64,000 nucleotides of DNA, taken from contig JACDOL010000001.1 in assembly GCA_017656165.1 (NCBI GenBank), forward strand, positions 1 to 64,000. The letters run 5' to 3'. The position numbers and the translations under genes were made by a program. Position 1 is the first letter of the stretch, and each line of letters begins with the position of its first letter. This DNA is from Desulfotomaculum sp. (GTDB taxonomy: Bacteria > Bacillota > Desulfotomaculia > Desulfotomaculales > Desulfohalotomaculaceae). Below are positions 47,346 through 58,128 of the stretch, piece by piece. The notes beneath the pieces are model-generated. The model was given only the letters and a program-made list of their open reading frames with translations, ran no database searches and was not told the DNA's origin.

Positions 47346-49553
47346 TTATTTTTTAACTTTTAACAGATTAACCAGCGATACCGCCGCTTCTGCCTTGGTT
47401 ATTTTTTTACCAGGATAAAACTTGTTATCTATTGGAGAAAGCAGTTTTAATCCCAGGCTGAGGGACGCGTACCCTTTCATTTCCGATGGCACTGAAGCTG
47501 CGTCTTCAGTATTCAGTAAATATATTTCTTCCAGTTCAGCAGCACCGTCATAGTCCAGGGCATTAATCATGAGCTGAGCCCATTCCAGCCTGGTTAACTC
47601 TTTGTTTAAATCAACGATTTCTCTTTTTTCGAGAATTCCCAGGTGCAGGGCAGCATCAATAATTTTTTCAGCATTTTTTTCGTATGGAATATTTACCTGC
47701 CAGCCGCGGGCTCCCACCAGCCAAGCCAACACTTCTAATTTCGTAATCTTTTTGTCAGGGTAGAACTTGTCTTCACTGCTCTTAATAATGTTTAAACTGG
47801 TCAAAAGATTAATATTCTCTTCCGCTGGGTGGCCGGAAATATCACTAAATTCCCTGGTTGGTTGGGGCGGCAGGGGTTCACCGCGCCAGTCAATAAAGCT
47901 GCCTGTATGGGCGTTTAAGAGGTGTGACGGCATATCCTTACAGTGGTAGACAAGATAAGTTTTCAGTTTTTCTTCTTTTTCCTGCAGGCGCACATAGCTT
48001 AAGTCTAGTTGTCCCTGTGACAAAAATTTATTAACCGCTCTTTCTTTATTAATTACCCCGGATGCTGGTGGGAAGTCAATGTTCCACCATTCCATGCGGT
48101 AGTAGGTAATTTCACCTGTCCAGGCATTAACTGTTATTTCAAACCCATTACCTGGATATGGAATGCCGTTTACTAACCGGGTAAAAGAAAAATGATAATC
48201 CCGGGGCATCACTTTTCCTTCTTTTAGATAAATATTATTAGCCCATGCACTTTCCAGCCTTATTTTTTTGTAATGTTCCGGCTGCATTTTTTTAATGAAA
48301 TCACTGGCCGCCTTTTCAGCCTGCTCCTGGGTATACTTAACTTTTTCTCCAGTTACTACACCGTTTTTAATTTGGAATTCATGTAAGCTGTTCCATTTAT
48401 TGAAAGATACAAGTTCTCCCGTTACTGCATCAATGCTGGTGTGGCAGCCGGAGTTTTCATCTTTCCAGTAAAATTTCCACAACAGCTGCTGGGGGTAGCG
48501 GTAATTTCTAGTTAACCGGCTTTCTGCTAATTTTTGTTCTTTGGCTATATTAATTATCTTTTCAGATGACTGCACGGCTTTTTCTGCACTGATAATGTTA
48601 TTATATTTTTCAACTTCTTTTATTTCTGCCGGGGTTAATGCTCTATCTTCTTTTACATCGGCACCCATTTCCTCACCTTTTCCATCTTGAAGAATGTGAT
48701 ACCTTGGAGATTCAATAACTTCTCCTGTCAGGGCGTTGATATACAGTGAACGGCCTTTGTTAACCTGGTAGGTTAAGATTACGGGAATGTCTTTTCTGTT
48801 GTAAGTATGAGGTGAAAAGTAGACCAGTTCCACTTGGCTGCTGAATATTTTTTCTGCTTGTCCCTTGGGAATTTTATTAACCGGCGATGGAAACTGCTCT
48901 GTTTCATTCCATTTTAAATTAAAACTAATCAGTTCTCCGGTGTAGGCATTGATGCCAATATGAATACTGTTTTCCGGGTATGAAATACCGTTAACAACCC
49001 GTATAAATTTGTAATAGTACTCAGCTGGCCTGCCAGGAGTCATAGACTGGTTATATTTTACAATTTCCATTTTGGTCTGGGGGTAATACTTGGGGGATAA
49101 TTTTTGGGCCCATTTTTTAGCCAGCTCAGCGGCTTCGTGGTAAGAATACTCAGGGAGTCTCGAGTATTTTCCCCCCGGGTTATGCTGTTTCCAGCAGTGC
49201 ATACCTGTTGTTTCGCCGCTGATGGCATTAATGCGTACTGAGATGCTGTCGTGAGGTTCCTTGCTGCGGTTCCAGTGCAGGTTCCATTCTATCCTGTCCC
49301 GGTAAGAATTTAAGCTGCTTTGAAACTGGTCATAATCTCCAGGAATGTTTATAACACTTTTTGCTTTTTTTATTGCCTCACTTAAAGATACTTTTGCCAG
49401 AGGAATTTCTTCAGTTTCTTTTGAAGTCTTTGGTGCTGCCATTTTTTGTACCGGGGCTGGACTAGTAATTTCGGCAAAACCCATCACAGGGCTGAGCAGC
49501 AGGCAGGAAGTTAGGGAGCCGGCAGTAAGATATAGTACTGCTTTTTTTAACAT
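47346..49553 (-). CDS. secreted YcdB/YcdC-repeat protein with three SLH domains
   Basis: About 735 residues. A signal peptide (MLKKAVLYLTAGSLTSCLLLSPVMGFA) is followed by two tandem YcdB/PepSY-like units, each with an R(V/L)VNGI-YP-N ... NAxTGEI core (around 180-230 and 445-500), and then by three S-layer homology domains (about 590-735). The last two show FYPGKKITKAEA-type ends. It is probably cell-surface anchored and may inhibit or chaperone a protease, as PepSY-type repeats do; no function is proved. ATG after AAGGAAGG; the track's GTG three codons upstream overlaps that site. Confidence 0.85.
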   Translation of the reverse strand: MLKKAVLYLTAGSLTSCLLLSPVMGFAEITSPAPVQKMAAPKTSKETEEIPLAKVSLSEAIKKAKSVINIPGDYDQFQSSLNSYRDRIEWNLHWNRSKEPHDSISVRINAISGETTGMHCWKQHNPGGKYSRLPEYSYHEAAELAKKWAQKLSPKYYPQTKMEIVKYNQSMTPGRPAEYYYKFIRVVNGISYPENSIHIGINAYTGELISFNLKWNETEQFPSPVNKIPKGQAEKIFSSQVELVYFSPHTYNRKDIPVILTYQVNKGRSLYINALTGEVIESPRYHILQDGKGEEMGADVKEDRALTPAEIKEVEKYNNIISAEKAVQSSEKIINIAKEQKLAESRLTRNYRYPQQLLWKFYWKDENSGCHTSIDAVTGELVSFNKWNSLHEFQIKNGVVTGEKVKYTQEQAEKAASDFIKKMQPEHYKKIRLESAWANNIYLKEGKVMPRDYHFSFTRLVNGIPYPGNGFEITVNAWTGEITYYRMEWWNIDFPPASGVINKERAVNKFLSQGQLDLSYVRLQEKEEKLKTYLVYHCKDMPSHLLNAHTGSFIDWRGEPLPPQPTREFSDISGHPAEENINLLTSLNIIKSSEDKFYPDKKITKLEVLAWLVGARGWQVNIPYEKNAEKIIDAALHLGILEKREIVDLNKELTRLEWAQLMINALDYDGAAELEEIYLLNTEDAASVPSEMKGYASLSLGLKLLSPIDNKFYPGKKITKAEAAVSLVNLLKVKK

Positions 49554-49666
49554 TATCAGCACCTTCCTTATCTGGATATTTTATCCTTAAGACGCAGCTG
49601 AAGGATATAAAGTTTCAATAATCTAAAATTCTTGATTATAAAATATTATAAAATAAAGGAGCCGTA

Positions 49667-51448
49667 TTATTCGTACGACTCCTGCAGAAGCTTTCGTATT
49701 AATTTTTCATCCGGAGTTATATATATTGTCTGCTGGTTTTCGTAAATTACCATTCCGGGTTTTGCTCCTTTTGGTTTGCGAACATATTTGATATAAGTGT
49801 AATCTACCGGAACGGTGCTGGAATTCCTGGCCTTGCTGTGGTAAGCAGCCAGCACTGCTGCCTGTTCCAGAGTAGTGTCGGGTACTTTACTACCCCCGGT
49901 ACGTATCACAACATGGGAGCCAGGAATTTCTTTGGTGTGCATCCAGATGTCGTTTGGTTGGGCAATGCGTTGAGTGACATAATCATTTTGGCGGTTGTTT
50001 TTGCCAACCAGGATGGTAAAACCATCGGTTGATTTAAATTCCAGCGGTTTGGGAGTGCTGCGCTGTTTTTCTTTTTTCTTTCTGCCGTCGTCTGTTTTTC
50101 CTGGTTTTAAGTACTGCTGGGATATCAGCTCCTGCTCGGTTTCTTCCAGGTCGAACATTGTATTTGCTTGACGGATGGCGTTTTCCACTGCTTCTAAATA
50201 TTGAAGATCACTTTTTGCCTGCGATAATTGTTCTTGAACAACACTGGCTGTATTTTTAGCTTTTGTATATTTTTTGAAGTAAGATTGTACATTTTCTGAA
50301 GAGGTAAGCTGAGGGTTTAATTCTATGCTTATTTTTTTTAATTCTGGATCGTAATAATTTTCCAATTCAATTTTTTTCATTCCTTTTTTTAACTTATGCA
50401 TATTTGCAGTGAGAAGCTCACCGAAAAGACGGTAATCTTCGGCCCGTGCAGCTTCCTGCAGGCTTTTTTTATATTTGGGTATTTTTTTCTTCAGCCGGTT
50501 AATTTCGTTCTTAACAATTGTCAATAAAGATTGCTTTTTACTGTTTAATTTTTCAATATGTTCTTTTTTGGTAAAGAATTGATCCAGGATAAAATTCATA
50601 CTACCGTGTTTTATTTCACATTCTTGAAACTGGGTTAGATTAAATGCTGCAAACTCTTTTGGAGTTCCATCCCTGTCTAAAACCATTGTGGGATTAAATT
50701 TATTACTGGATAACTTATTGCACGTATCACTAAACCTCTGCCACAGCATTGATAATTCATACTGGCCGCACTCATTAAGAGTAATACTGCCAGGCAGCCC
50801 TGCGCGGTGAATAATCTCACGGCACATACAAGGTGAGAAACCATCAAATTTTTTCAACAATATGTCAGCCAGCTTAGTGTCCAGGTCAGCAGAAGTAACC
50901 AGATCTATAAAACGCTCTTCATCTAAATTCACAGGCATAATTTTTCCCTGGTCTGGTGGTGCTAAATAATCCCTTCCCGGCAGTACTTCCCTGTACCGGC
51001 TTACAGAATGAGAGTAGCGTTTAATTCCATCAATAATTTTGTTGTTTTTATCAACAAGAATAATATTGCTGTGCTTACCCATTATTTCTACAATAAGCGT
51101 TTTTACTGCCGGGCGGCCCAGTTCATCCCTGGTGTTTATTTTTATATACAGTACACGATCCAGCCCCGGCTGAAAAATTTCATGAATGTGCCCACCGTCC
51201 AGGTGTTTGCGGAGGACCATACAAAACAGCGGGGGAGTTGATGGGTTAGGTTTGTTATTTTCTGTAAGGTGAACCCTAGCATTGCTGGCATTGGCAGATA
51301 ACAACAAGCGGTATTTTTCCCGCGGTTTACTGACCAGCAGGGTTAATTCTTCTTTGAGCGGCTGGTATATTTTTTCTATCCTGGCCCCGGTAATTTTTTC
51401 TTTTAATTCTCGGCAAACGGCAACCATTACTAATCCATCAAAAGGCAT
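49667..51448 (-). CDS. rqcH: ribosome quality-control factor RqcH (NFACT family)
   Basis: A 593-residue homologue of Rqc2/NEMF, which adds alanine tails to stalled nascent chains on 50S subunits; older annotations call it fibronectin-binding protein. The NFACT-N domain starts MPFDGLVMVAVCREL and includes HxTxxNKPNPSTPPLFCMVLRKHLDGG; a coiled-coil middle (about 290-440) follows; the NFACT-R domain has NDYVTQRIAQPNDIWMHTKEIPGSHVVIR. AAAAGGAGC before the ATG. It is divergent from the P-ATPase, keeping the yloA-yloB order of B. subtilis. Confidence 0.95.
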   Translation of the reverse strand: MPFDGLVMVAVCRELKEKITGARIEKIYQPLKEELTLLVSKPREKYRLLLSANASNARVHLTENNKPNPSTPPLFCMVLRKHLDGGHIHEIFQPGLDRVLYIKINTRDELGRPAVKTLIVEIMGKHSNIILVDKNNKIIDGIKRYSHSVSRYREVLPGRDYLAPPDQGKIMPVNLDEERFIDLVTSADLDTKLADILLKKFDGFSPCMCREIIHRAGLPGSITLNECGQYELSMLWQRFSDTCNKLSSNKFNPTMVLDRDGTPKEFAAFNLTQFQECEIKHGSMNFILDQFFTKKEHIEKLNSKKQSLLTIVKNEINRLKKKIPKYKKSLQEAARAEDYRLFGELLTANMHKLKKGMKKIELENYYDPELKKISIELNPQLTSSENVQSYFKKYTKAKNTASVVQEQLSQAKSDLQYLEAVENAIRQANTMFDLEETEQELISQQYLKPGKTDDGRKKKEKQRSTPKPLEFKSTDGFTILVGKNNRQNDYVTQRIAQPNDIWMHTKEIPGSHVVIRTGGSKVPDTTLEQAAVLAAYHSKARNSSTVPVDYTYIKYVRKPKGAKPGMVIYENQQTIYITPDEKLIRKLLQESYE

Positions 51449-51682
51449 ATCTATCCAGCTCCTTTTCCCGTTCCATTATATCATGCTGCTTTATCATCAC
51501 ATATATGAAAATATCATTTCTTACTAAGCAGATTACAAGATGAAAAATTTAGCTGTTGAAATTTAACAAAAATAAAAAAGTTGTCCACTGGCGGTTATAT
51601 TTGCCTGTCCAAAGAATATTTATAATCTATAGCCAGGTTAATTTTGGCAGCGGAGAAAGCGGTTTAAAAGAGGTGAAGGTGT

Positions 51683-54421
51683 ATGGGCGGACAATGGCAT
51701 GTGATGGACGACCAGGAAGTGGTGAATAAGTTAAAATCCAATGCTGACAAAGGATTAGATGAAAGGGAGGCGAAGGAGCGGCTAAGGCATCTTGGGAGTA
51801 ATCAGCTGGAAAGAACACGGAAAACGTCTCCCTGGTTATTATTCTTAAACCAGTTTCAAGATTTTATGGTGCTGGTTCTGATAGCAGCTACTATTGTAAG
51901 TGGTTTTCTTCATGAATGGGCAGATGCCATCACCATTATGATTATTGTAATAGTAAACGCCGTACTAGGTTTCGTACAGGAATACCGGGCAGAAAGATCC
52001 ATGGAAGCTTTAAAGCAGCTCACTGCTCCCGAAGCTAAAGTAGTGAGAAACGGTGTTCAGGGGAAAGTTCCTGCTGCAGAGTTAGTTCCGGGTGACATAG
52101 TGCTTATAGAAACTGGTGATAAAGTACCGGCAGATATACGTCTGTTAGAAGCTGTGAACGTTGAAGTAGAGGAATCGTCATTGACCGGGGAATCAAACCC
52201 GGTAAAAAAGAGAAACGGTACAATAAACCAGGAGAAAGTCAGCTTGGCCGATACCTGGAATATGGCTTACATGGGTACGGTAGTTACCCGGGGGCGGGCT
52301 AAAGGTGTTGTGGTAGCAACCGGCATGGCCAGTGAGATGGGGCAAATTGCAGGGATGATACAGGAAGCCTGTGAGGAACAAACCCCACTGCAGCGGCGGT
52401 TGGCCCAGCTGGGGAAAGTATTAGTAGCTTTTTGCCTTATAATATGTGCCGTGGTGGTAGTACTGGGTGTAATGAGAGGAGAACCGGCTTACCGCATGTT
52501 TTTAGCCGGGGTGAGCCTGGCTGTGGCAGCAATTCCGGAAGGTTTACCTGCCATTGTAACCATAGCCCTGGCCATTGGAGTTCAGAGAATGATTAAGCGC
52601 AATGCCATTATCAGGCGGCTGCCGGCAGTGGAAACACTGGGGTGCGCCACTGTGATTTGTTCAGATAAAACCGGCACCTTGACGCAGAATAAGATGACTG
52701 TTCGAAAGATAGTAACAGCAGATACAGAAGTTGAGGTGAGCGGTAAGGGGTATAAACCTAAAGGTGAGTTTAAGTATCTTAAGGGTGGGGAACAGAAAGA
52801 ACTAATGCTGCTTTTAAAAACAGCAGCACTATGCAATAATTCCATATTAAAGAAAGGGGAAGTCAATGTAAGCGGACTGCTCCGCAGGCTGTCAAAAGCT
52901 AAAAGGGAATATGAAATTAGTGGAGATCCCACCGAGGGTGCACTGCTGGTACTGGCAGCCAAAAAGGGGATTTGGAAGCACCAGATTGAAAAAAAAGAAA
53001 CTAGAATTGCTGAGATTCCCTTTGATTCAGAGCGAAAAAGAATGACTGTAATTTACCAGGACCAAAATAAGAACAAAACGGCATACGTTAAAGGGGCACC
53101 TGACGTAATATTGGAGCTGTGCTCACATGTGTACTGGAATGGAAAAATCCTGCCTATGAATAATGCAGTTAAACAAAGTATAGCCAGGCAGAATGCTGCT
53201 TTGGCGGAAGATGCCATGAGGGTGCTGGCACTGGCTGTACGACAGCTGCCCGACAATATGGAAAACTTCAGTGAAGATAAAGTTGAAAAAAGTCTTGTTT
53301 TTCTTGGTCTTAGTGGTATGATAGACCCGCCTCGACCTGAGGCGCTGCAGGCAGTTTTAACCTGCAAAAGAGCCGGGATAAAGACGGTAATGATTACCGG
53401 GGACCATCAGCTGACAGCCCGGGCCATAGGAGAGGAACTGGGGCTTTTAGGGCGAGGAGGGAATGTTCTTACTGGTTTAGAGCTGGACTCCATGGATGAT
53501 AGAACCCTCCAGCGAGAAGTAGAACGGGTAGCGGTTTATGCTAGAGTGTCTCCCAGGCATAAACTTCGGATTGTGCGGGCTTTAAAAAATAATGGGCATG
53601 TAGTTGCCATGACGGGGGATGGTGTAAATGATGCTCCCGCTGTGAAGGAAGCAGACATTGGTATTGCTATGGGAAAAACAGGTACTGATGTAACCAAAGA
53701 AGCATCTTCTATGGTACTGGCCGATGATAATTTTAAATCCATTGTTGATGCAGTAGAAGAGGGACGGGGGATTTACGACAATATTAGAAAATTTATCCGC
53801 TACCTGCTTTCGTGCAACGTGGGCGAAGTGCTGGTAATGTTTTTAGCGGTGATGGGAGGACTGCCGCTGCCCCTTTTACCCATCCAGATTTTATGGATGA
53901 ATCTTGTCACCGACGGTCTGCCGGCAATGGCCCTGGGAATAGACCCAGCAGACCGGGATATTATGAACCGCTTGCCCAGGGATCCCAGGGAAGGAGTTTT
54001 TTCTAATGGTTTAGCTTGGCGCATATTGGGCAGCGGAACAGTTATTGCACTGGGAACGCTGGTGGCTTTCTGCCTTGGATTGGTTTGGAGGGATGAGGCA
54101 CTGGCCCGTACCATGGCCTTTAATACACTGGTATTTTTCCAATTATTTTATGTATTTGTCTGCCGCTCCGAGCGGCACTCCATAGTTGATATCGGTTTAT
54201 TAAGCAATCCTCACCTGCTGCTGGCGGTGTTCATATCCGCTGCGCTCCAGCTGATGGTGGTATATGTACCATTCCTTCAGCCAATTTTTAAAACAGTACC
54301 ACTGCAGCCTGAGCATTGGCTGGTAGTATTGGCCATTAGTTTTATACCTACCTTTTTAAGTACAGTTACGCTGCATATGAGGAATAGAGCTAAGGAGCAC
54401 TTTTCGTACCTGAGGGTTTAA
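51683..54421 (+). CDS. P-type Ca2+-transporting ATPase (SERCA/PMR1-like, P2A)
   Basis: A 912-residue ion pump exporting Ca2+ (or Mn2+). The N-terminal cation-ATPase domain is followed by the actuator motif SSLTGESNPV, the phosphorylation site CSDKTGTLTQNKM near 330, the nucleotide-binding KGAPDVI, and TGDGVNDAPAVKEADIG. Ion-site motifs AAIPEGLPAIV (M4) and WMNLVTDGLPAMALG (M6) match Ca2+ pumps. About ten helices. ATG after AGAGGTGAAGG. It corresponds to yloB of B. subtilis and ends at a strong terminator. Confidence 0.95.
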   Translation: MGGQWHVMDDQEVVNKLKSNADKGLDEREAKERLRHLGSNQLERTRKTSPWLLFLNQFQDFMVLVLIAATIVSGFLHEWADAITIMIIVIVNAVLGFVQEYRAERSMEALKQLTAPEAKVVRNGVQGKVPAAELVPGDIVLIETGDKVPADIRLLEAVNVEVEESSLTGESNPVKKRNGTINQEKVSLADTWNMAYMGTVVTRGRAKGVVVATGMASEMGQIAGMIQEACEEQTPLQRRLAQLGKVLVAFCLIICAVVVVLGVMRGEPAYRMFLAGVSLAVAAIPEGLPAIVTIALAIGVQRMIKRNAIIRRLPAVETLGCATVICSDKTGTLTQNKMTVRKIVTADTEVEVSGKGYKPKGEFKYLKGGEQKELMLLLKTAALCNNSILKKGEVNVSGLLRRLSKAKREYEISGDPTEGALLVLAAKKGIWKHQIEKKETRIAEIPFDSERKRMTVIYQDQNKNKTAYVKGAPDVILELCSHVYWNGKILPMNNAVKQSIARQNAALAEDAMRVLALAVRQLPDNMENFSEDKVEKSLVFLGLSGMIDPPRPEALQAVLTCKRAGIKTVMITGDHQLTARAIGEELGLLGRGGNVLTGLELDSMDDRTLQREVERVAVYARVSPRHKLRIVRALKNNGHVVAMTGDGVNDAPAVKEADIGIAMGKTGTDVTKEASSMVLADDNFKSIVDAVEEGRGIYDNIRKFIRYLLSCNVGEVLVMFLAVMGGLPLPLLPIQILWMNLVTDGLPAMALGIDPADRDIMNRLPRDPREGVFSNGLAWRILGSGTVIALGTLVAFCLGLVWRDEALARTMAFNTLVFFQLFYVFVCRSERHSIVDIGLLSNPHLLLAVFISAALQLMVVYVPFLQPIFKTVPLQPEHWLVVLAISFIPTFLSTVTLHMRNRAKEHFSYLRV

Positions 54422-54440
54422 TTTGACTTTATGCATCCCC

Positions 54441-54485
54441 AAAAGGGTAGAGTTCATTTAGATAATTGAACTCTACCCTTTTCTT
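54441..54485. terminator. bidirectional terminator after the P-type ATPase
   Basis: AAAAGGGTAGAGTTCA-10 nt-TGAACTCTACCCTTTT, a 16-bp perfect stem followed by CTTG on the plus strand. It may also stop leftward transcripts from the antiporter. Confidence 0.88.
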
Positions 54486-54500
54486 GCTGTATCAGTTTTG

Positions 54501-54541
54501 ATGCAGCTAAGGTATTTACCGGAGAAAACGATAGCCGGCAA
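54501..54541 (+). repeat. AAGGTATTTAC-family repeat, left arm only
   Basis: ATGCAGCTAAGGTATTTACC then GGAGAAAACGATAGCCGGCA, matching the left arm of the fullest copy base for base over most of its length. It breaks off at GGCAAGTTTAATTT, 7 bases before the antiporter stop codon. It lies just past the P-ATPase terminator. Confidence 0.82.
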
Positions 54542-54548
54542 GTTTAAT

Positions 54549-55763
54549 TTATTTTATTTCTCCGGCCAGTTTTAAACCTCTTTTTGCCAAAATAGGGCCT
54601 ATTAATTCATGTATTACTGTTGCTCCAATAATAATGTTTAATATAATATCAGCAATACCGCTAAAAGCAGGGTTTTGCTTAATTACCAGGGCAAGTCCAA
54701 TAACAATTCCACCTTGGGGGATAAGACCTCCCACTGTGTATTTCTTTACTTCTTCCGGGGACTTGGCAATAACTGCACCCAATCTGCTGCCCGCTAACTT
54801 TCCTAAGCCCCTAAAAACAACAAATCCCAGGATCAAGGCAAAGCTGGTTTTCAGTACTGAGAAATCTAAATTCATACTGCTTATAACAAAGAATAAAACA
54901 AAAATTAATTGTTCTATATATCGTTCTAAGATTTTAAATATTTTGTCCCTGAGTATATTGTAATTGACTACAATTATACCCATAACCATAGTAGCTAGAA
55001 GCTCATCTAAATGCAGTTTTGCTGCAGTGCCATAGCACAGTAATACCAGCCCAAGGATGATAACAATTAATACTCCTTCAGACTCTCTTTTTTCAAAAAA
55101 TGTTATAAAATTAAAAAGTACACCAAAAATCACACCAATTATTACGGCTCCTAGAATGGCAGCAATTGGTTTCATAATAAATGAAGCTGCGCTGCCTTCA
55201 GGGTGAAGCAGCATTTGTGCTGCAGCTAAAGCTATACTAAAATTTATTAGACCAAAAACATCATCAAAGGCAGCTACTCCCATAATTGTAGATGATACAT
55301 TACCCTTGGCGTGATATTCATGTCTTACAGCCAGGGTAGCCGATGGGTCCGTTGGTGAACCAAGTGAACCTATTAATATGCTGATGGGAAGGAATGTTAA
55401 TAATAAAGTGGCATTTTCCACCGGCAGAAATAAAGGTGTAATGAGTAAAAAGCCTACAAATATAAATAGAAAGGCAGAAATGGATTCAAAAAAGGCAATA
55501 CTTAAAATGCCTTTACCCAGCTTTTTTACCCTGCTGTAAAGAAGAGTGCCACCCACAGAAAAGGTTATAAAAGATAGGGATATATTAGTTACAAGAGAAG
55601 TATTATTTATAAAATTTTTAAATATAGGGTTAAAGAGATCTAAGTTTAAAAATATACCTGCCAAAATGTAACCGGTTATGCGGGGAAGTTTTATTTTTGT
55701 AGCCAGTTCCCCAAAGATATACCCGGTAAAAATTACTAAGCCTGCACTAAATATGGGTACCAT
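54549..55763 (-). CDS. CPA2-type cation:proton antiporter
   Basis: A 404-residue membrane protein of the Kef/NhaS-like monovalent cation:proton antiporter-2 family, with 12-13 helices. Core motifs: TGYILAGIFLNLDLF, GSPTDPSATLAV and the Asp-Asp pair AFDDVFGLINF expected at the transport site. It has no C-terminal TrkA-N/RCK domain, so it is a bare transporter. Start: the ATG preceded by GGAGTGG is used, three codons inside the track's GTG. Cation (Na+ or K+) unknown. Confidence 0.88.
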   Translation of the reverse strand: MVPIFSAGLVIFTGYIFGELATKIKLPRITGYILAGIFLNLDLFNPIFKNFINNTSLVTNISLSFITFSVGGTLLYSRVKKLGKGILSIAFFESISAFLFIFVGFLLITPLFLPVENATLLLTFLPISILIGSLGSPTDPSATLAVRHEYHAKGNVSSTIMGVAAFDDVFGLINFSIALAAAQMLLHPEGSAASFIMKPIAAILGAVIIGVIFGVLFNFITFFEKRESEGVLIVIILGLVLLCYGTAAKLHLDELLATMVMGIIVVNYNILRDKIFKILERYIEQLIFVLFFVISSMNLDFSVLKTSFALILGFVVFRGLGKLAGSRLGAVIAKSPEEVKKYTVGGLIPQGGIVIGLALVIKQNPAFSGIADIILNIIIGATVIHELIGPILAKRGLKLAGEIK

Positions 55764-55916
55764 ATTTACCACTCCATTATTATCCTCTCGTTATTTTGCC
55801 CCGGTTTTTCGACATGAATACAGTATTATTTCTATATACTGCTGTTTACAGCAGGGGTGATTAAATATAATGTTGTATATAATATTTAAACATATTAAAT
55901 TAAGGAGGACATTTCG

Positions 55917-56762
55917 TTGTATTTTACCAAGGTACACGGGTTGGGAAATGACTTTATAATTGTTAACTGCCTGAAGGGTGAAGAGATTACCAGCGACTTG
56001 AAGCAGCTGGCCATAAATGCCTGTCATCGTAAATTTGGAATTGGGGCAGATGGACTTGTTTTACTGCGGCCATCTGAAGCGGCAGACCTGCGTATGCAGA
56101 TATTAAATTCCGACGGCAGTGAAGCGGAAATGTGCGGCAATGCCATCCGTTGTGTAGCAAAATATGTTTATGATCATGGCATTGTAAATAAGGAAAAAAT
56201 AACTGTGGAAACACTGGCCGGTATAATTATACCGGAAGTTATAGTAGAAGATGGTGCTGTTTCAATGGTAAGGGTAGATATGGGGGAACCCAAACTGGAG
56301 CGCGGGGAAATACCTATGAAAGGGCCGGAAGGGAAAGTAATAAATGAACAGCTGAAAGTAAGTGGGGAACTGTATAATATTACTGCTGTTTCCATGGGCA
56401 ACCCCCACTGTATTATTTTTATTCCTAAAGTTGAAGAAATAGTTTTAGAAGATATTGGGCCTAAAATTGAGAAACATCCTGTTTTTCCCCAAAAAACAAA
56501 CGTGGAATTTGTGCAGGTATTGAACAGGCAGGAGGTACGAATGAGAGTTTGGGAGCGGGGAGCCGGCATTACCATGGCCTGTGGGACGGGTGCATGTGCA
56601 ACGGCCGTAGCAGGAGTGCTGAATGGTTATACTGATAGAAAAGTAACAGTTCACTTGGATGGTGGACCACTGATAATAGAGTGGGATAAGGATAACCGCA
56701 TTTACATGACCGGCCCGGCAGCCGAGGTATTCAGCGGAGAGTATATAGTATACAAACGTTAG
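55917..56762 (+). CDS. dapF: diaminopimelate epimerase
   Basis: A 281-residue cofactor-free epimerase making meso-DAP from LL-DAP, for lysine and peptidoglycan. Both active-site cysteines are present: [14 protein letters not shown] near 72 and [14 protein letters not shown] near 218. The N-terminal [11 protein letters not shown] is typical. TTG start after AAGGAGGAC. The product of the dapL gene downstream is its substrate, so they form a functional pair. Confidence 0.97.
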   Translation: MYFTKVHGLGNDFIIVNCLKGEEITSDLKQLAINACHRKFGIGADGLVLLRPSEAADLRMQILNSDGSEAEMCGNAIRCVAKYVYDHGIVNKEKITVETLAGIIIPEVIVEDGAVSMVRVDMGEPKLERGEIPMKGPEGKVINEQLKVSGELYNITAVSMGNPHCIIFIPKVEEIVLEDIGPKIEKHPVFPQKTNVEFVQVLNRQEVRMRVWERGAGITMACGTGACATAVAGVLNGYTDRKVTVHLDGGPLIIEWDKDNRIYMTGPAAEVFSGEYIVYKR

Positions 56763-56816
56763 ACTCGTTGAAAATAAAAATATATGCTGATATACTGGGC
56801 CGCAGAAGAGACAAGG

Positions 56817-56840
56817 CCTGATATTAAGTATCAGGTTTTA
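56817..56840 (+). terminator. hairpin between dapF and dapL
   Basis: CCTGATA-TTAAG-TATCAGG followed by TTTTAATAATTT. A moderate terminator or an attenuation point before dapL. Confidence 0.5.
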
Positions 56841-56871
56841 ATAATTTAAGATAGTGAAGGAGGAGCATGTC

Positions 56872-58053
56872 TTGTTAAAATTTGAACAGGCTGACAGGGT
56901 TAAAAATTTACCGCCATATTTATTTGCTCGCATTGAAAAATTAATTGCAGAAAAAAGAGAACAGGGTGTTGATGTAATAAGTCTAGGGATAGGCGATCCT
57001 GATCTCCCTACTCCCGACCATATTATTGAGGAGCTTAAAAAAGAAGCGGAAAATCCGGCTAATCACCAGTACCCTTCTTCAGTAGGAATGCTGAGCTACC
57101 GTCAGGCTGTGGCGGAGTTTTATAAGAAGCGCTTTAGTGTTGATCTGGATCCAAAATCAGAGGTTGTAACCTTAATAGGTTCCAAAGAGGGTATAGCTCA
57201 CATTTCCTGGTGCTACTTAAATCCCGGAGACGTAGTGCTGGTACCCGATCCAGGATACCCGGTATATGCGGGAGGAGCAATTTTAGCCGGAGCCGAAACC
57301 TATACAATGAAGCTCAAGGAAGAAAATGGATTTAAACCTAAATATGAAGACATTCCTACTGATATAGCTAAAAAAGCTAAAATGATGTTTATTAACTATC
57401 CCAACAATCCCACCGGGGCTGTGGTGGATGTTAAGTTTTTTGAAGAAACAGTAGCCTTTGCCAAGGAGCACAATATTTTAGTCTGCCATGATAATGCTTA
57501 TTCAGAAATTGCTTTTGAAGGTTATCGCCCGCCCAGTTTCCTAGAAGCCAAGGGGGCGAAGGAAGTTGGTATAGAGTTTGGTTCGGTTTCCAAACCTTAC
57601 AACATGACGGGGTGGCGTATTGGTTGGGCAGTGGGACACCCGGAAGTAGTTGACGCCCTGGGAAGGCTGAAAAGTAATGTAGACAGCGGGCAGTTCCAGG
57701 CCATTCAATATGCAGCAATTAAAGGCTTAACAGGACCGCAGGATGCACTGCAGAATAATATTGCCATTTACGATGAACGTAGAAAGATTGTAGTGGAAGG
57801 GCTGCGGGAACTGGGCTGGAAAGTTGATCCGCCAAAAGCCACTTTTTATGTATGGGTACCGGTTCCCAAGGGTTTTACTTCAGCATCTTTTGCGGAATAT
57901 GTAATTGAAAAAACAGGCGTGGTGATTACCCCGGGCAATGGGTATGGTGAAAGTGGGGAAGGTTATTTCAGAATTTCATTAACCATTCCTACAGAACGCT
58001 TGAAAGAAGCTTTTAGGAGAATGAAGGAAAGCCTGGGCAAAGTTGAATTTTAA
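56872..58053 (+). CDS. dapL: LL-diaminopimelate aminotransferase
   Basis: A class I PLP aminotransferase of 393 residues converting tetrahydrodipicolinate directly to LL-DAP, bypassing the succinylase/acetylase steps. The start region [40 protein letters not shown] is the DapL style; the PLP lysine lies in [19 protein letters not shown]. Its place right after dapF supports DapL over other subgroup members. AAGGAGG positions a TTG start, six codons inside the track ORF. Confidence 0.92.
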   Translation: MLKFEQADRVKNLPPYLFARIEKLIAEKREQGVDVISLGIGDPDLPTPDHIIEELKKEAENPANHQYPSSVGMLSYRQAVAEFYKKRFSVDLDPKSEVVTLIGSKEGIAHISWCYLNPGDVVLVPDPGYPVYAGGAILAGAETYTMKLKEENGFKPKYEDIPTDIAKKAKMMFINYPNNPTGAVVDVKFFEETVAFAKEHNILVCHDNAYSEIAFEGYRPPSFLEAKGAKEVGIEFGSVSKPYNMTGWRIGWAVGHPEVVDALGRLKSNVDSGQFQAIQYAAIKGLTGPQDALQNNIAIYDERRKIVVEGLRELGWKVDPPKATFYVWVPVPKGFTSASFAEYVIEKTGVVITPGNGYGESGEGYFRISLTIPTERLKEAFRRMKESLGKVEF

Positions 58054-58128
58054 TTTGTTATCTTACCTAATTTATTATGGATGAAAGAACTATTACTATA
58101 ATTCAAGAAGGATAGGGGAGAGGTCAAA

